A stretch of 64,000 nucleotides of DNA from Lonepinella sp042468235 (lineage in GTDB: Bacteria; Pseudomonadota; Gammaproteobacteria; Enterobacterales; Pasteurellaceae). Position 1 is the stretch's first letter. Every line of letters begins with the position of its first letter. The stretch spans positions 1,550,001 to 1,614,000 of the forward strand of contig NZ_CP170386.1 of NCBI RefSeq assembly GCF_042468235.1, in the 5' to 3' direction. The notes beneath the pieces are model-generated. The model was not told the DNA's origin and did not search any database. It was given only the letters and a program-made list of their open reading frames with translations. Positions 29,927 through 38,014 of the stretch are shown piece after piece. A program made the translations under genes and the position numbers.

Positions 29927-30952
29927 ATGCCGAATTTTCCACAAACCAACAATACACTATTTAGCCAAATTGCCGAGATTATTCATCAGGCAAAAAACCA
30001 AGTTCGCCAAACTGTCAACGTAGCGATGGTGCAATCTTATTGGCATATCGGGCGTTTGATTGTGGAAGATGAACAGCAGGGCGAAAGCCGTGCGGAGTAC
30101 GGAAAATATGTACTCAAAGAGCTTTCTGAGCGTTTGACGGAAATGTTTGGTAAAGGCTTTGATGTGACGAATTTACGCAAAATGCGTCAATTTTTCTTAG
30201 CCTTTCCAATTCGAGACACACTGTGTCTCGAATTAAGTTGGTCGCATTATCGCCGTTTAATTCAAGTAGAAAATCAACAAGCACGCCTTTGGTATATGCG
30301 TGAAACCATTGAACAAAATTGGTCTGTTCGTGCCTTAGATCGCCAAATTTCTGTGCTATATTACGAGCGTTTACTAGCAAGCCAAAATAAAACACCAGTG
30401 ATTACCGAAGCTGAACAGAAAACCGCAGAGCTAAAAGAAACCATCGAAGATTATCTGCGAGATCCTTATATTTTGGATTTCTTGAATTTGCAAGACGGCC
30501 GTTATCAAGAAAATGACGTTGAACAAGCGATCATCAACAATTTGCAACTGTTTTTGCTTGAACTGGGCAAAGGCTTTGCTTTTGTGGAACGCCAAAAACG
30601 GATTCGTTTCGATGATGAAGATTTTTACATTGATTTGGTGTTTTACAATTTCAAACTCAAATGCTTTTTGTTAATTGATTTAAAAATCGGCAAACTAAAA
30701 CATCAAGACGTAGGGCAAATGGATACCTATGTTCGCTTATTTGATCAAGAAATTAAAGGGGCAGATGATAATCCAACTATCGGCTTAGTATTATGCAGTG
30801 AAAAAAGCGAAGCGGTGGCGAAGTATTCGGTGTTGGCAGATAGAAAACAATTATTTAGTGCGAAGTATTTGCCGTTTTTGCCAACGGAGAAAGAGTTGGA
30901 AGAGAGGATTACCAAGGCAAGATTGTCCACGCAGCGCGTGGATAATGTGTGA
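29927..30952 (+). CDS. YhcG/DUF1016-family PDDEXK nuclease-like protein
   Basis: The 341-residue protein has the DUF1016 N-terminal helical domain (~10-150: 'SYWHIGRLIVEDEQQG', 'NLRKMRQFFLAFP', 'LSWSHYRRLIQVEN', 'NWSVRALDRQI') and the C-terminal YhcG nuclease-like domain (~170-330). The latter has a PD-(D/E)xK-type core: D236 in 'FYIDLVFYN' and D251-L-K253 in 'LLIDLKIGKL', with 'QMDTYV' after it. Family function is uncertain; proposals include transposon- or restriction-linked nuclease and defence roles. It sits between glyQ and glyS, on the same strand, and carries two palindromes within its coding sequence. Nothing here links it to tRNA charging; it looks like an accessory gene. Confidence 0.85.
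   Translation: MPNFPQTNNTLFSQIAEIIHQAKNQVRQTVNVAMVQSYWHIGRLIVEDEQQGESRAEYGKYVLKELSERLTEMFGKGFDVTNLRKMRQFFLAFPIRDTLCLELSWSHYRRLIQVENQQARLWYMRETIEQNWSVRALDRQISVLYYERLLASQNKTPVITEAEQKTAELKETIEDYLRDPYILDFLNLQDGRYQENDVEQAIINNLQLFLLELGKGFAFVERQKRIRFDDEDFYIDLVFYNFKLKCFLLIDLKIGKLKHQDVGQMDTYVRLFDQEIKGADDNPTIGLVLCSEKSEAVAKYSVLADRKQLFSAKYLPFLPTEKELEERITKARLSTQRVDNV
30208..30234. repeat. Perfect 27-bp palindrome inside the YhcG-family coding sequence
   Basis: Arms of 13 bases (30208-30220, 30222-30234) are perfect reverse complements around one C. It encodes residues ~94-103 (PIRDTLCLEL), just before the conserved 'SWSHY' motif. Confidence 0.9.
30922..30946. repeat. Hairpin at the 3' end of the YhcG-family gene
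   Basis: TCCACGC (30926-30932) pairs with GCGTGGA (30936-30942) around AGC, extending to 11 bp with one G-T pair. It encodes the last residues of the protein. The short stem and AGC loop resemble hairpin 3 of mosaic copy B. Confidence 0.75.
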
Positions 30953-30969
30953 GTGATTAATTACATATT

Positions 30970-30986
30970 TGCAGACACTGTCTGCA
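30970..30986. repeat. Perfect 17-bp palindrome between the YhcG-family gene and glyS
   Basis: TGCAGACA-C-TGTCTGCA is perfect around one central C. It has the same size and centre as 29889-29905. Confidence 0.85.
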
Positions 30987-31030
30987 CAAAGTAAAATATA
31001 CAAAAAATAAATTAAAGAGAAATAAAATAA

Positions 31031-33097
31031 ATGACAACCCAAAACTTCCTAATAGAAATCGGCACTGAAGAGTTGCCACCGAAAGCATTAAAGACCCTTG
31101 CGACAGCTTTTGCGGAGAATTTCACCACCGAGCTGAATCAAGCAGGTTTAACATTTAGCAATTTACAATGGTTCGCAGCCCCGCGCCGTTTGTCGTTGAA
31201 AGTGGCGGATTTGGCGACCGAGCAGCCAAGTAAGCAAATTGAAAAACGAGGGCCTGCGGTAGCAGCGGCGTTTGATGCCAATGGTAATCCGACCAAAGCG
31301 GCTGAGGGCTGGGCGAGAGGTTGTGGTATTACCGTGGATCAAGCGGAGCGTGTGGCGACTGACAAAGGCGAATGGCTGGTACATCGTGCGGTGCAACAAG
31401 GTCAACCAACCAAAGCCTTGCTAAGCGATCTTGTGGCTAACGCACTGGCGAAATTGCCGATTCCAAAACCAATGCGTTGGGCGGATAAAACCGTGCAGTT
31501 TATCCGTCCCGTGCATACGGTAACGATGTTGCTCGGTTCGGAATTAATTGACGGCGAAATTCTTGGCGTAAAAAGCGGTCGCACCATTCGTGGACACCGT
31601 TTTTTAGGCGAGCGTGAATTTGACATTCAACACGCTGATGAGTATCCGCAAATCTTGGCGGAACGTGGTCAAGTGATTGCCGATTTCAATGAGCGTAAAG
31701 CGATTATTTTGGCAAAATCACAAGAAAAAGCGACCGCACTTGGTGGCGTAGCAGATATTGATGAAGATTTGTTAGATGAAGTGACTTCACTGGTGGAATA
31801 TCCAAATGTATTAACCGCCAAATTTGAAGAGCGTTTCCTAGCCGTGCCTGCGGAAGCCTTGGTTTATACCATGAAAGGCGACCAAAAATATTTCCCAATT
31901 TACGACAAAAACGGCAAATTATTACCGCACTTTATTTTTGTTTCCAACATTAATCCAGCGGATCCAACGGCGATTATTGAAGGTAACGAAAAAGTGGTGC
32001 GTCCACGTTTGACGGATGCGGAATTTTTCTTCAAAACCGATTTAAAACAGCGTTTGGAAGATCGTTTACCACGTTTGGAAACCGTGTTGTTCCAACAACA
32101 ACTGGGTACATTGCGTGATAAAACCGCTCGTATTGAGCAGTTGGCAGGTGAAATAGCCGCTCAAATTGGGGCGGATGTGGCAAAAGCCAAACGTGCGGGT
32201 CTTTTATCAAAATGCGATTTAATGACCAATATGGTGTTTGAATTTACCGACACGCAAGGCGTAATGGGGATGCACTATGCTCGTCACGATGGCGAAGATG
32301 AAGAAGTTGCTGTGGCGTTAAACGAACAATATATGCCACGTTTTGCTGGGGATAATTTGCCAAATTCCTTAGTGGCTTGTTCGGTGGCGTTGACGGATAA
32401 AATTGATACGCTAACAGGCATTTTCGGCATTGGACAAGCACCAAAAGGCAGTGCCGACCCATTTGCGTTACGCCGTGCGGCTCTTGGTTCATTGCGGATT
32501 ATTGTAGAAAAAAATCTTCCGCTTGATTTAACCGATTTAGTGGAAAAATCTACCGCACTTTTTGGTGACAAATTGACCAACAAAAATGTGGTGAATGACG
32601 TTGTGGACTTTATGCTCGGTCGTTTCCGTGCGTGGTATCAAGACGAAGGTATTGCCGTGGACGAGATTCAAGCCGTTCTGGCTCGCCGTCCAACTCGTCC
32701 TGCGGATTTTGATGCCCGCGTTCGTGCCGTGTCGCATTTCCGCACATTAGATTCAGCGGAAGCCTTGGCAGCTGCCAATAAACGGGTGAGCAATATTCTG
32801 GCTAAAGCGGATATTGAAATTGGCAATATCGATCTTTCTGCCTGCGTTGAACCTGCGGAAAAAACCTTAGCAGACAATGTGGTAGCCTTGCAACAAGCAG
32901 TACAACCATTAATTGCCAAAGGTGATTACAGTGCGGTGTTAGACGAATTAGCTAACTTACGCCAGCCAGTGGATAATTTCTTTGATAACGTGATGGTGAA
33001 TGCGGATGATCAAAAACTTCGCCAAAACCGTTTAGCTATTTTGAAAGCGTTACAAGATTTATTCTTGCAAGTGGCGGATATTTCCGTTTTGCAATAA
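31031..33097 (+). CDS. glyS: Glycyl-tRNA synthetase beta subunit
   Basis: GlyS supplies tRNA recognition for the alpha2-beta2 enzyme. The 688 residues (E. coli 689) start with 'FLIEIGTEELPPKAL' and include 'KRGPAVAAAFDANGNPTKAA', 'RPVHTVTMLLGS', 'VEYPNVLTAKFEERFL', an HD-like central region and the C-terminal anticodon-binding-like domain ('FFDNVMVNADDQKLRQNRL', cited by region). A terminator follows directly. Confidence 0.98.
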   Translation: MTTQNFLIEIGTEELPPKALKTLATAFAENFTTELNQAGLTFSNLQWFAAPRRLSLKVADLATEQPSKQIEKRGPAVAAAFDANGNPTKAAEGWARGCGITVDQAERVATDKGEWLVHRAVQQGQPTKALLSDLVANALAKLPIPKPMRWADKTVQFIRPVHTVTMLLGSELIDGEILGVKSGRTIRGHRFLGEREFDIQHADEYPQILAERGQVIADFNERKAIILAKSQEKATALGGVADIDEDLLDEVTSLVEYPNVLTAKFEERFLAVPAEALVYTMKGDQKYFPIYDKNGKLLPHFIFVSNINPADPTAIIEGNEKVVRPRLTDAEFFFKTDLKQRLEDRLPRLETVLFQQQLGTLRDKTARIEQLAGEIAAQIGADVAKAKRAGLLSKCDLMTNMVFEFTDTQGVMGMHYARHDGEDEEVAVALNEQYMPRFAGDNLPNSLVACSVALTDKIDTLTGIFGIGQAPKGSADPFALRRAALGSLRIIVEKNLPLDLTDLVEKSTALFGDKLTNKNVVNDVVDFMLGRFRAWYQDEGIAVDEIQAVLARRPTRPADFDARVRAVSHFRTLDSAEALAAANKRVSNILAKADIEIGNIDLSACVEPAEKTLADNVVALQQAVQPLIAKGDYSAVLDELANLRQPVDNFFDNVMVNADDQKLRQNRLAILKALQDLFLQVADISVLQ

Positions 33098-33114
33098 TGG
33101 TAAATAGATAACAA

Positions 33115-33143
33115 AAAGGCTTGCGATTGCAAGCCTTTGTTTT
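33115..33143. terminator. Bidirectional terminator glyS / pepP
   Basis: AAAGGCTTGC (33115-33124) pairs with GCAAGCCTTT (33129-33138) around GATT, with T-rich sequence on the plus side and A-rich on the other. Confidence 0.9.
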
Positions 33144-33151
33144 GGTTTCAA

Positions 33152-34489
33152 TTATCTTTCCGCCATTAATGCCTCAATTTCATCAATTTCTTTTGGCACA
33201 GCAGAAGTAAAGATTTTATTCCCTGTTTCGGTAATTAAAATATTATCTTCAATACGTACGCCGATACCTTTATATTGCTCTGGTACATCAGATTTTGACG
33301 AAATATATAAGCCTGGTTCAACCGTTAACACCATGCCAGGTTGTAACGTGCGGTCTCTGATTTTGGAATTTCTATCCACATTGTGTGTGCCGTTGCTATA
33401 ACTGCCGACATCATGCACATCTAACCCTAACCAATGCCCTAAGCCGTGCATATAAAATTCTTTGTAAGCCTGATTGGCAATGAGTTCGTCCACGTTGCCT
33501 TTTAAAATACCTAAACGGACTAAACCCTCGGTTTTAATTCGCACCACTTCATCATTGGCTTGTTGAATAGAATTGCCTGCTACTAAGATTTCAAGCGCCC
33601 GTTTTTGAGCTTTTAGCACGATCTCATAAATTTCCCGTTGTGCTGGGCTAAATTTGCCATTGATTGGGAATGTTCTGGTAATATCGCCTGCATACATGGC
33701 AAACTCACAGCCTGCATCAATGAGCAATAAATCACCATCTTTAAGTGGGTGATCGTTTTCAACGTAGTGCAAAATACAGGCGTTTTCGCCACCACCGATA
33801 ATACTATTATAAGATGCCCCTCTCGCCCCAAAGCGACTAAATTCATGCAATATTTCACCTTCAATTTCATATTCAAAACGATTGGCACGGGCTTCTTTCA
33901 TGGCACGAATATGGGCGAGTGCAGTGATTTGTCCTGCTTGTTGCATAATGCGAATTTCATTTTCAGATTTGAATAAACGCATTTCATCTAATATTGGTTG
34001 TAATGGGGTAAATTCTGTTACGCTTAATTCAGGCAGTAAATTTTGCATAAACGTATCGTCAGCGGAGCGACCATCTAATCCTTGTAAAAAATAAACGGTT
34101 TTGGCACCAGATAATAAGCTAAGTAGCTGTTGTTTCAATTCACTGATATTAAACGCCCGATCGATTTGTAAGGCTTGCGGTGCTTTTTCAAGACCTAATC
34201 GTCTGCCGTCCCAAGTTTCTCGTTCAGGATCAGACGGACGGAGAAAAAGTGCGGTAGAAAATTGCTGATTTTTTTTACTTAACACTAAAACCGCATCAGG
34301 TTCATTAAATCCGGTGAGATACCAAAAATAGCTATCTTGACGGAATGGATAAGTGCAATGGCTATTACGAAATACTTCTTTTGATGAAAAAATCACCGCA
34401 CTTGAATCATCTTCCATTTTTGCAAATAAGGTTGCACGGCGTTGAATAAATTCTTCTTTGGGAATGGCGTGCATATAGGCTAAATCCAT
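33152..34489 (-). CDS. pepP: Xaa-Pro aminopeptidase (aminopeptidase P)
   Basis: PepP removes the N-terminal residue before proline using a dinuclear metal site. The ligand motifs are present: 'LLIDAGCEFAMYAGDITRTF' (two Asp), 'HGLGHWLGLDVHDVG', 'LTVEPGLY' and 'GVRIEDNILIT'. I start at the ATG at 34489, 6 bases after a GGAGG; an ATG at 34492 is next to it, and an in-frame start at 34579 would overlap ygfB and add ~30 unrelated residues. With this start it is 445 residues (E. coli 441). ygfB lies immediately upstream, as in E. coli. Confidence 0.95.
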   Translation of the reverse strand: MDLAYMHAIPKEEFIQRRATLFAKMEDDSSAVIFSSKEVFRNSHCTYPFRQDSYFWYLTGFNEPDAVLVLSKKNQQFSTALFLRPSDPERETWDGRRLGLEKAPQALQIDRAFNISELKQQLLSLLSGAKTVYFLQGLDGRSADDTFMQNLLPELSVTEFTPLQPILDEMRLFKSENEIRIMQQAGQITALAHIRAMKEARANRFEYEIEGEILHEFSRFGARGASYNSIIGGGENACILHYVENDHPLKDGDLLLIDAGCEFAMYAGDITRTFPINGKFSPAQREIYEIVLKAQKRALEILVAGNSIQQANDEVVRIKTEGLVRLGILKGNVDELIANQAYKEFYMHGLGHWLGLDVHDVGSYSNGTHNVDRNSKIRDRTLQPGMVLTVEPGLYISSKSDVPEQYKGIGVRIEDNILITETGNKIFTSAVPKEIDEIEALMAER

Positions 34490-34499
34490 CATTTTCCTC

Positions 34500-35045
34500 C
34501 TAGTGAATCGTGGGTTTGGTTTTCTCAAACGGACGAAAATGCGTATAAAACAAAGCAGCAATCGTCCGAACATATTCAATAATTTCTTCTAAGGCTTCGG
34601 CTAATTCTTCCGGATCATCTTGTTCATCATAGCCTAATTGGCAGATGTCATGCAAATCATCAATGGCCTCACCAATTTCGCCTTTTTCTTTGTCTAATTG
34701 GGTTTGCACCAAACCTAAGCCCAATAAAAAGTGATTTGCCCATTCGCATAGGGCATCAGCTTGGGCAAAAATATCCGCGTCTTCGTCTGGCAATAATAAT
34801 TCAAAATTAAAACCGTCAATATCGCTTAAAGTGCGGTTAATTTTGGCATAGATTTCGGTGACGTCATTTAATAAGGCGGTAGGATAGGCGTGATTATCGT
34901 TGGTAAATTGATAAAGCAAGGGTTGCCAACTTTGATCATCTAATCCACCACAAATCAGCCCACTGAGAAATCCGTGCAATTCGGCAGCAGACAGGGCGAT
35001 ACTGGCAGATTTAAGTTTTTGGTTCAGTTGAAAATAGTCGATCAT
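34500..35045 (-). CDS. ygfB: YgfB, UPF0149 family protein
   Basis: The 181-residue acidic helical protein has the family motif 'SAAELHGFLSGLICGG' near the N-terminus and 'WANHFLLGLGL' in the middle. It has no recognised enzyme motif. Homologues in Pseudomonas influence antibiotic tolerance, but the molecular role here is open. It precedes pepP with a 10-bp gap and is divergent from zapA, the usual gamma-proteobacterial order. Confidence 0.9.
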   Translation of the reverse strand: MIDYFQLNQKLKSASIALSAAELHGFLSGLICGGLDDQSWQPLLYQFTNDNHAYPTALLNDVTEIYAKINRTLSDIDGFNFELLLPDEDADIFAQADALCEWANHFLLGLGLVQTQLDKEKGEIGEAIDDLHDICQLGYDEQDDPEELAEALEEIIEYVRTIAALFYTHFRPFEKTKPTIH

Positions 35046-35148
35046 ATTTTTCCCCTTTAATGAATATCCGTTAATTCTAACAGATTATTCATGACATAAA
35101 ATCTTTCTCTGTGGCATAATAACGAAAAATTCAACGAATGGTGAAAAT

Positions 35149-35472
35149 ATGGCATTAAAAAAGATTGAATTAAATTTTTTGGGGCAAGTTTATTTACTCA
35201 ATGTTCCGGAAGAACAGCATGATGAGTTACGTGAAGCGGCTAGACTGCTAGATTTACGAGTCACAGAAATGAAAGAACGTATGCAAACGGTAAAAGTAGA
35301 TCGTGCGGTAAATGTGGTTGCACTAAATTTAAGTTTTGAATTATTACAAGAAAAGCACAAAAATGCCTTAATGGAAAAAGTGTTACAAGATCAAATTCAG
35401 CAATTATCGGCATCCTTAGAAAATATTCTGACGAGGACAACAAATCAACAACCGGCATATGAAATTCAATAA
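35149..35472 (+). CDS. zapA: Cell division protein ZapA
   Basis: ZapA bundles FtsZ filaments at the division ring. The 107 residues show the N-terminal FtsZ-binding head ('IELNFLGQVYLLNVPEEQHDELREAARLLD', cited by region) and a C-terminal coiled coil for tetramer formation (~65-100). It lies directly upstream of the 6S RNA and fau, the conserved zapA-ssrS-fau arrangement. Confidence 0.95.
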   Translation: MALKKIELNFLGQVYLLNVPEEQHDELREAARLLDLRVTEMKERMQTVKVDRAVNVVALNLSFELLQEKHKNALMEKVLQDQIQQLSASLENILTRTTNQQPAYEIQ

Positions 35473-35538
35473 ATGGGGTGTTTTGTTAAAATAAATGCTA
35501 GTTAATTTTACTGATTTGCGTTAGTATAAAGACTCTAA

Positions 35539-35725
35539 AGATTACCTGAGATGTTCGCCAAAGGGTTACGTCCCTGAGCCGATACTTACATACTTCGAGT
35601 TGGTTCTCTATGTTGTTGGTGTGCAGGCTTAGTTTACCTAAGAAGCCTAAAAATGACTATAACTGACTCCCTTGAACCGTCGGGTTCAAGGACCGACCAC
35701 CCGCAACGGCATCTCGGGGCTTTCT
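35539..35725 (+). ncRNA. ssrS: 6S RNA
   Basis: The segment matches the 6S consensus at several points: 5' 'CTGAGATGTTCGC', 'TCCCTGAGCCGATA', a central bulged region, 'AGAAGCC', the 'CCTTGAACC...GGGTTCAAGG' hairpin and 3' 'GGCATCTCGG'. CTGAGATG pairs with CATCTCGG to close the molecule. Location between zapA and fau is diagnostic. 6S RNA binds sigma-70 RNA polymerase in stationary phase. Ends are approximate by a few bases. Confidence 0.95.
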
Positions 35726-35748
35726 TGAAATTCATTTCATCAATACCT

Positions 35749-36330
35749 ATGCAAAACGTTACACAAGATATTACTCAACTTCGCCACAATATACGTCAAC
35801 AAGTCCGCAAAATTCGACAAAATTTAACCGCACTTGAACAAGCCCAAGCGGAACAAAATATCACGCAACAAGCCCTTGCTTTAATTGAACAACACCAAGC
35901 TAACAAGATTGCTCTCTATCTTGCTTTTGACGGTGAAATTTCTACCCAATTATTGATAGAAAACCTGTGGCAACAAGGCAAAAAAGTTTATTTGCCCGTG
36001 CTACACCCGTTTTGTGCAGGACATTTATTATTCTTACAACATCGCCCCGATACGGCGTTAATTAAAAATAAATTCGGTATTTCTGAACCGCAGTTAAACG
36101 TACAAAATGTATTGCCAACAGAACAACTTGATATGATTTTTACCCCATTGGTTGCTTTCGACCAACAGGGTAATCGTTTAGGTATGGGAGGTGGATTTTA
36201 CGACCGCACATTGCAAGATTGGCAACAGAAATCGTTTATTCCTATCGGGTTAGCACATCAATGCCAACAAATAGAAAAATTACCTGTGGAAAGCTGGGAT
36301 ATACCGTTATTTAGAATTTTGGTGGGTTAA
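35749..36330 (+). CDS. fau: 5-formyltetrahydrofolate cyclo-ligase
   Basis: Fau converts 5-formyltetrahydrofolate to 5,10-methenyltetrahydrofolate with ATP. The 193-residue protein has the N-terminal 'LRHNIRQQVRKIRQNL' and the nucleotide-binding signature 'GMGGGFYDRTL'. I start at the ATG at 35749; an in-frame ATG at 35653 lies within the 6S RNA and would add 32 residues coded by it. Co-transcription from the 6S promoter is likely, as in E. coli. Its stop overlaps that of rlmB by 4 bp, tail to tail. Confidence 0.95.
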   Translation: MQNVTQDITQLRHNIRQQVRKIRQNLTALEQAQAEQNITQQALALIEQHQANKIALYLAFDGEISTQLLIENLWQQGKKVYLPVLHPFCAGHLLFLQHRPDTALIKNKFGISEPQLNVQNVLPTEQLDMIFTPLVAFDQQGNRLGMGGGFYDRTLQDWQQKSFIPIGLAHQCQQIEKLPVESWDIPLFRILVG

Positions 36331-37064
36331 CCTAATCTTTGTCTTACAATCTCAAATAAACAAACTCCCGTGGCAACGGAAACATTCAATGATGACACCG
36401 ATCCAGCCATTGGAATACTAATTAATTGATCGCAACATTCACGGGTCAACCGCCGCATACCCTCGCCCTCGGCTCCCATCACCAAAGCAATAGCACCCGT
36501 TAATTTACTTTGATAAAGCGTTTCGGTTGCTTCACCCGCCGTACCTACCACCCAAATATTGTGATGTTGTTGCAATTCACGCAAGGTACGAGCTAAATTT
36601 GTTACCCGAACTAACGGCATCGTTTCCGCCGCACCACAAGCCACTTTACGAGCCACTGAAGTTAATTGAGCTGATTTATCTTTCGGCACGATCACCGCAT
36701 CAACCCCAGCCGCATCGGCTGTACGCAAACAAGCCCCCAAATTATGCGGATCGGTCACACCGTCCAACACCAATAAAAACGGATTTTGCTTATGTTGCAA
36801 AATCTGATCAAGATCGTTTTCATTTAATTCTTTTGCGACTTGCACTCGAGCAATAATCCCCTGATGCACTTCGCCTTGAGCCTTGTTATCTAAACTTTGG
36901 CGATTTAAAAATTGGACGCTAATACCCAATTTATGTAATTCGTTAAGTAAAGGTTGCAAGCGTTTATCCTCACGCCCCTTTAACACCAAGACTTCAATAA
37001 TACGTTCGGGCGTACGCTCTAAAAAAGCACTTACGGCATGAATACCGTAGATTTGTTCTGACAT
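36327..37064 (-). CDS. rlmB: 23S rRNA (guanosine-2251-2'-O)-methyltransferase
   Basis: RlmB methylates G2251 in the ribosomal P-loop. The 245 residues hold an N-terminal substrate domain and SPOUT motifs 'DPHNLGACLRTADAAGVDAVI', 'VMGAEGEGMRRLT' and 'SIPMAGSVSSLNVSVATGV' (motifs 1-3, first and third cited in part). In E. coli rlmB directly follows rnr; here rnr is 10 kb upstream on the same strand with the hexuronate genes between them. Confidence 0.96.
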   Translation of the reverse strand: MSEQIYGIHAVSAFLERTPERIIEVLVLKGREDKRLQPLLNELHKLGISVQFLNRQSLDNKAQGEVHQGIIARVQVAKELNENDLDQILQHKQNPFLLVLDGVTDPHNLGACLRTADAAGVDAVIVPKDKSAQLTSVARKVACGAAETMPLVRVTNLARTLRELQQHHNIWVVGTAGEATETLYQSKLTGAIALVMGAEGEGMRRLTRECCDQLISIPMAGSVSSLNVSVATGVCLFEIVRQRLG

Positions 37065-37105
37065 GTTTTACCTTTTGAATGAATGTTATCTTATATAATC
37101 TTGTT

Positions 37106-37897
37106 TTATGCTTTCTTATTCAAAGAATCAATAGTACCAGAAAGATGAATCACTGGATTATCTGAAAAGCGATATTTATCTATCCCTATTTCAAAATCAT
37201 TATTGGCACCATTGAATAACATCTGTTTGGTATGTTCCAGATGTTGCCACATTGCTATTTTGGCTGCATCAGGATCCTTATTCATTAGCGCTCTTAATAT
37301 TTTGTCGTGGTCATCACACCAACTATCAATAGAGCGAGCATCAATATGCTCATGTAATTTGAGCCAATAAGGATTAAGCACCCTTTGCCGCCACATTTCT
37401 TGAACAATAGTAATCAAAGCACTGTTTCGAGTAATTTGTGCTACTTTAGTATGAAATTTTAAATCCCATTCTGAATCACGAAAATGATCTTCTTGTCTAG
37501 CATTTTTTTGAATTTCCATAATATCAATAATATCTTCTTTGGTTACTTGAGATGCAGCAAATTCAGCAACGATACTTTCAATTAATTGACGGGCTTGTAA
37601 TAGTTCAAAAGGACCGCAATCGGAAAATTCCAGTCCACGATTTTCATCAGATTGGGTAAAATTTTTGGGTGTCGATGATATAACATGAATACCGGAACCT
37701 TTCTTAACTTCAACAAAACCTTCCACTTCAAGCATAATTATCGCTTCTCTTACCACCGTGCGACTGACATTCATTTCTTCCGAAATAAATCTTTCAGCAG
37801 GTAATTTCTCTCCGACTTTATAAAACCCATTAATAATCTTCTGTTTAAGATCTTGAGCTAGTTGTTGATAAAGACGCTGATTATCCATTAATTTCAT
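37106..37897 (-). CDS. exuR: ExuR/UxuR-like GntR-family hexuronate repressor
   Basis: The 263-residue FadR-type GntR regulator has an N-terminal winged helix (~8-75: 'KLPAERFISEEMNVSRTVVREAI', cited by region) and a C-terminal FCD effector domain (~95-235). It is strikingly similar to E. coli ExuR over its length, for example 'FSDCGPFELLQARQLIES' and 'NPYWLKLHEHIDARSIDSWC', cited in part. ExuR represses hexuronate genes and is released by galacturonate or tagaturonate. The ATG at 37897 is kept; 37888 is an alternative. An ATTGGTAT half-site lies at the start codon, so autoregulation is possible. dctM lies upstream behind a hairpin. Confidence 0.9.
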   Translation of the reverse strand: MKLMDNQRLYQQLAQDLKQKIINGFYKVGEKLPAERFISEEMNVSRTVVREAIIMLEVEGFVEVKKGSGIHVISSTPKNFTQSDENRGLEFSDCGPFELLQARQLIESIVAEFAASQVTKEDIIDIMEIQKNARQEDHFRDSEWDLKFHTKVAQITRNSALITIVQEMWRQRVLNPYWLKLHEHIDARSIDSWCDDHDKILRALMNKDPDAAKIAMWQHLEHTKQMLFNGANNDFEIGIDKYRFSDNPVIHLSGTIDSLNKKA

Positions 37898-37932
37898 ATT
37901 GGTATTACTTCTATTGGAAACATATATGCTAG

Positions 37933-37938
37933 ATTATA
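37933..37938 (-). promoter_or_regulatory. Possible -10 element of exuR
   Basis: A perfect TATAAT on the minus strand lies ~36 bp before the exuR start. No good -35 element is seen at 17 bp. The downstream half-site ATTGGTAT (37898-37905, plus-strand reading) matches the operator-like site before uxaC. Confidence 0.45.
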
Positions 37939-37971
37939 GCACAAATTTGCTATGATGAGAGATAGGAAAAG

Positions 37972-38010
37972 AAATAGTTGCTACCACGACTAATGTGGCA
38001 ACAACTATTT
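37972..38010 (-). terminator. Hairpin downstream of the TRAP operon
   Basis: AAATAGTTG (37972-37980) pairs with CAACTATTT (38002-38010), with an inner CCAC/GTGG pair. On the minus strand it is followed by a T-rich stretch, suggesting partial termination between dctM and exuR. Confidence 0.65.
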
Positions 38011-38014
38011 TAAA

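Noticed and set aside
34490..34579. Upstream extension of pepP
   Set aside because: It overlaps ygfB and encodes an Arg-rich leader absent from PepP proteins; a GGAGG lies right before the ATGs at 34492/34489.
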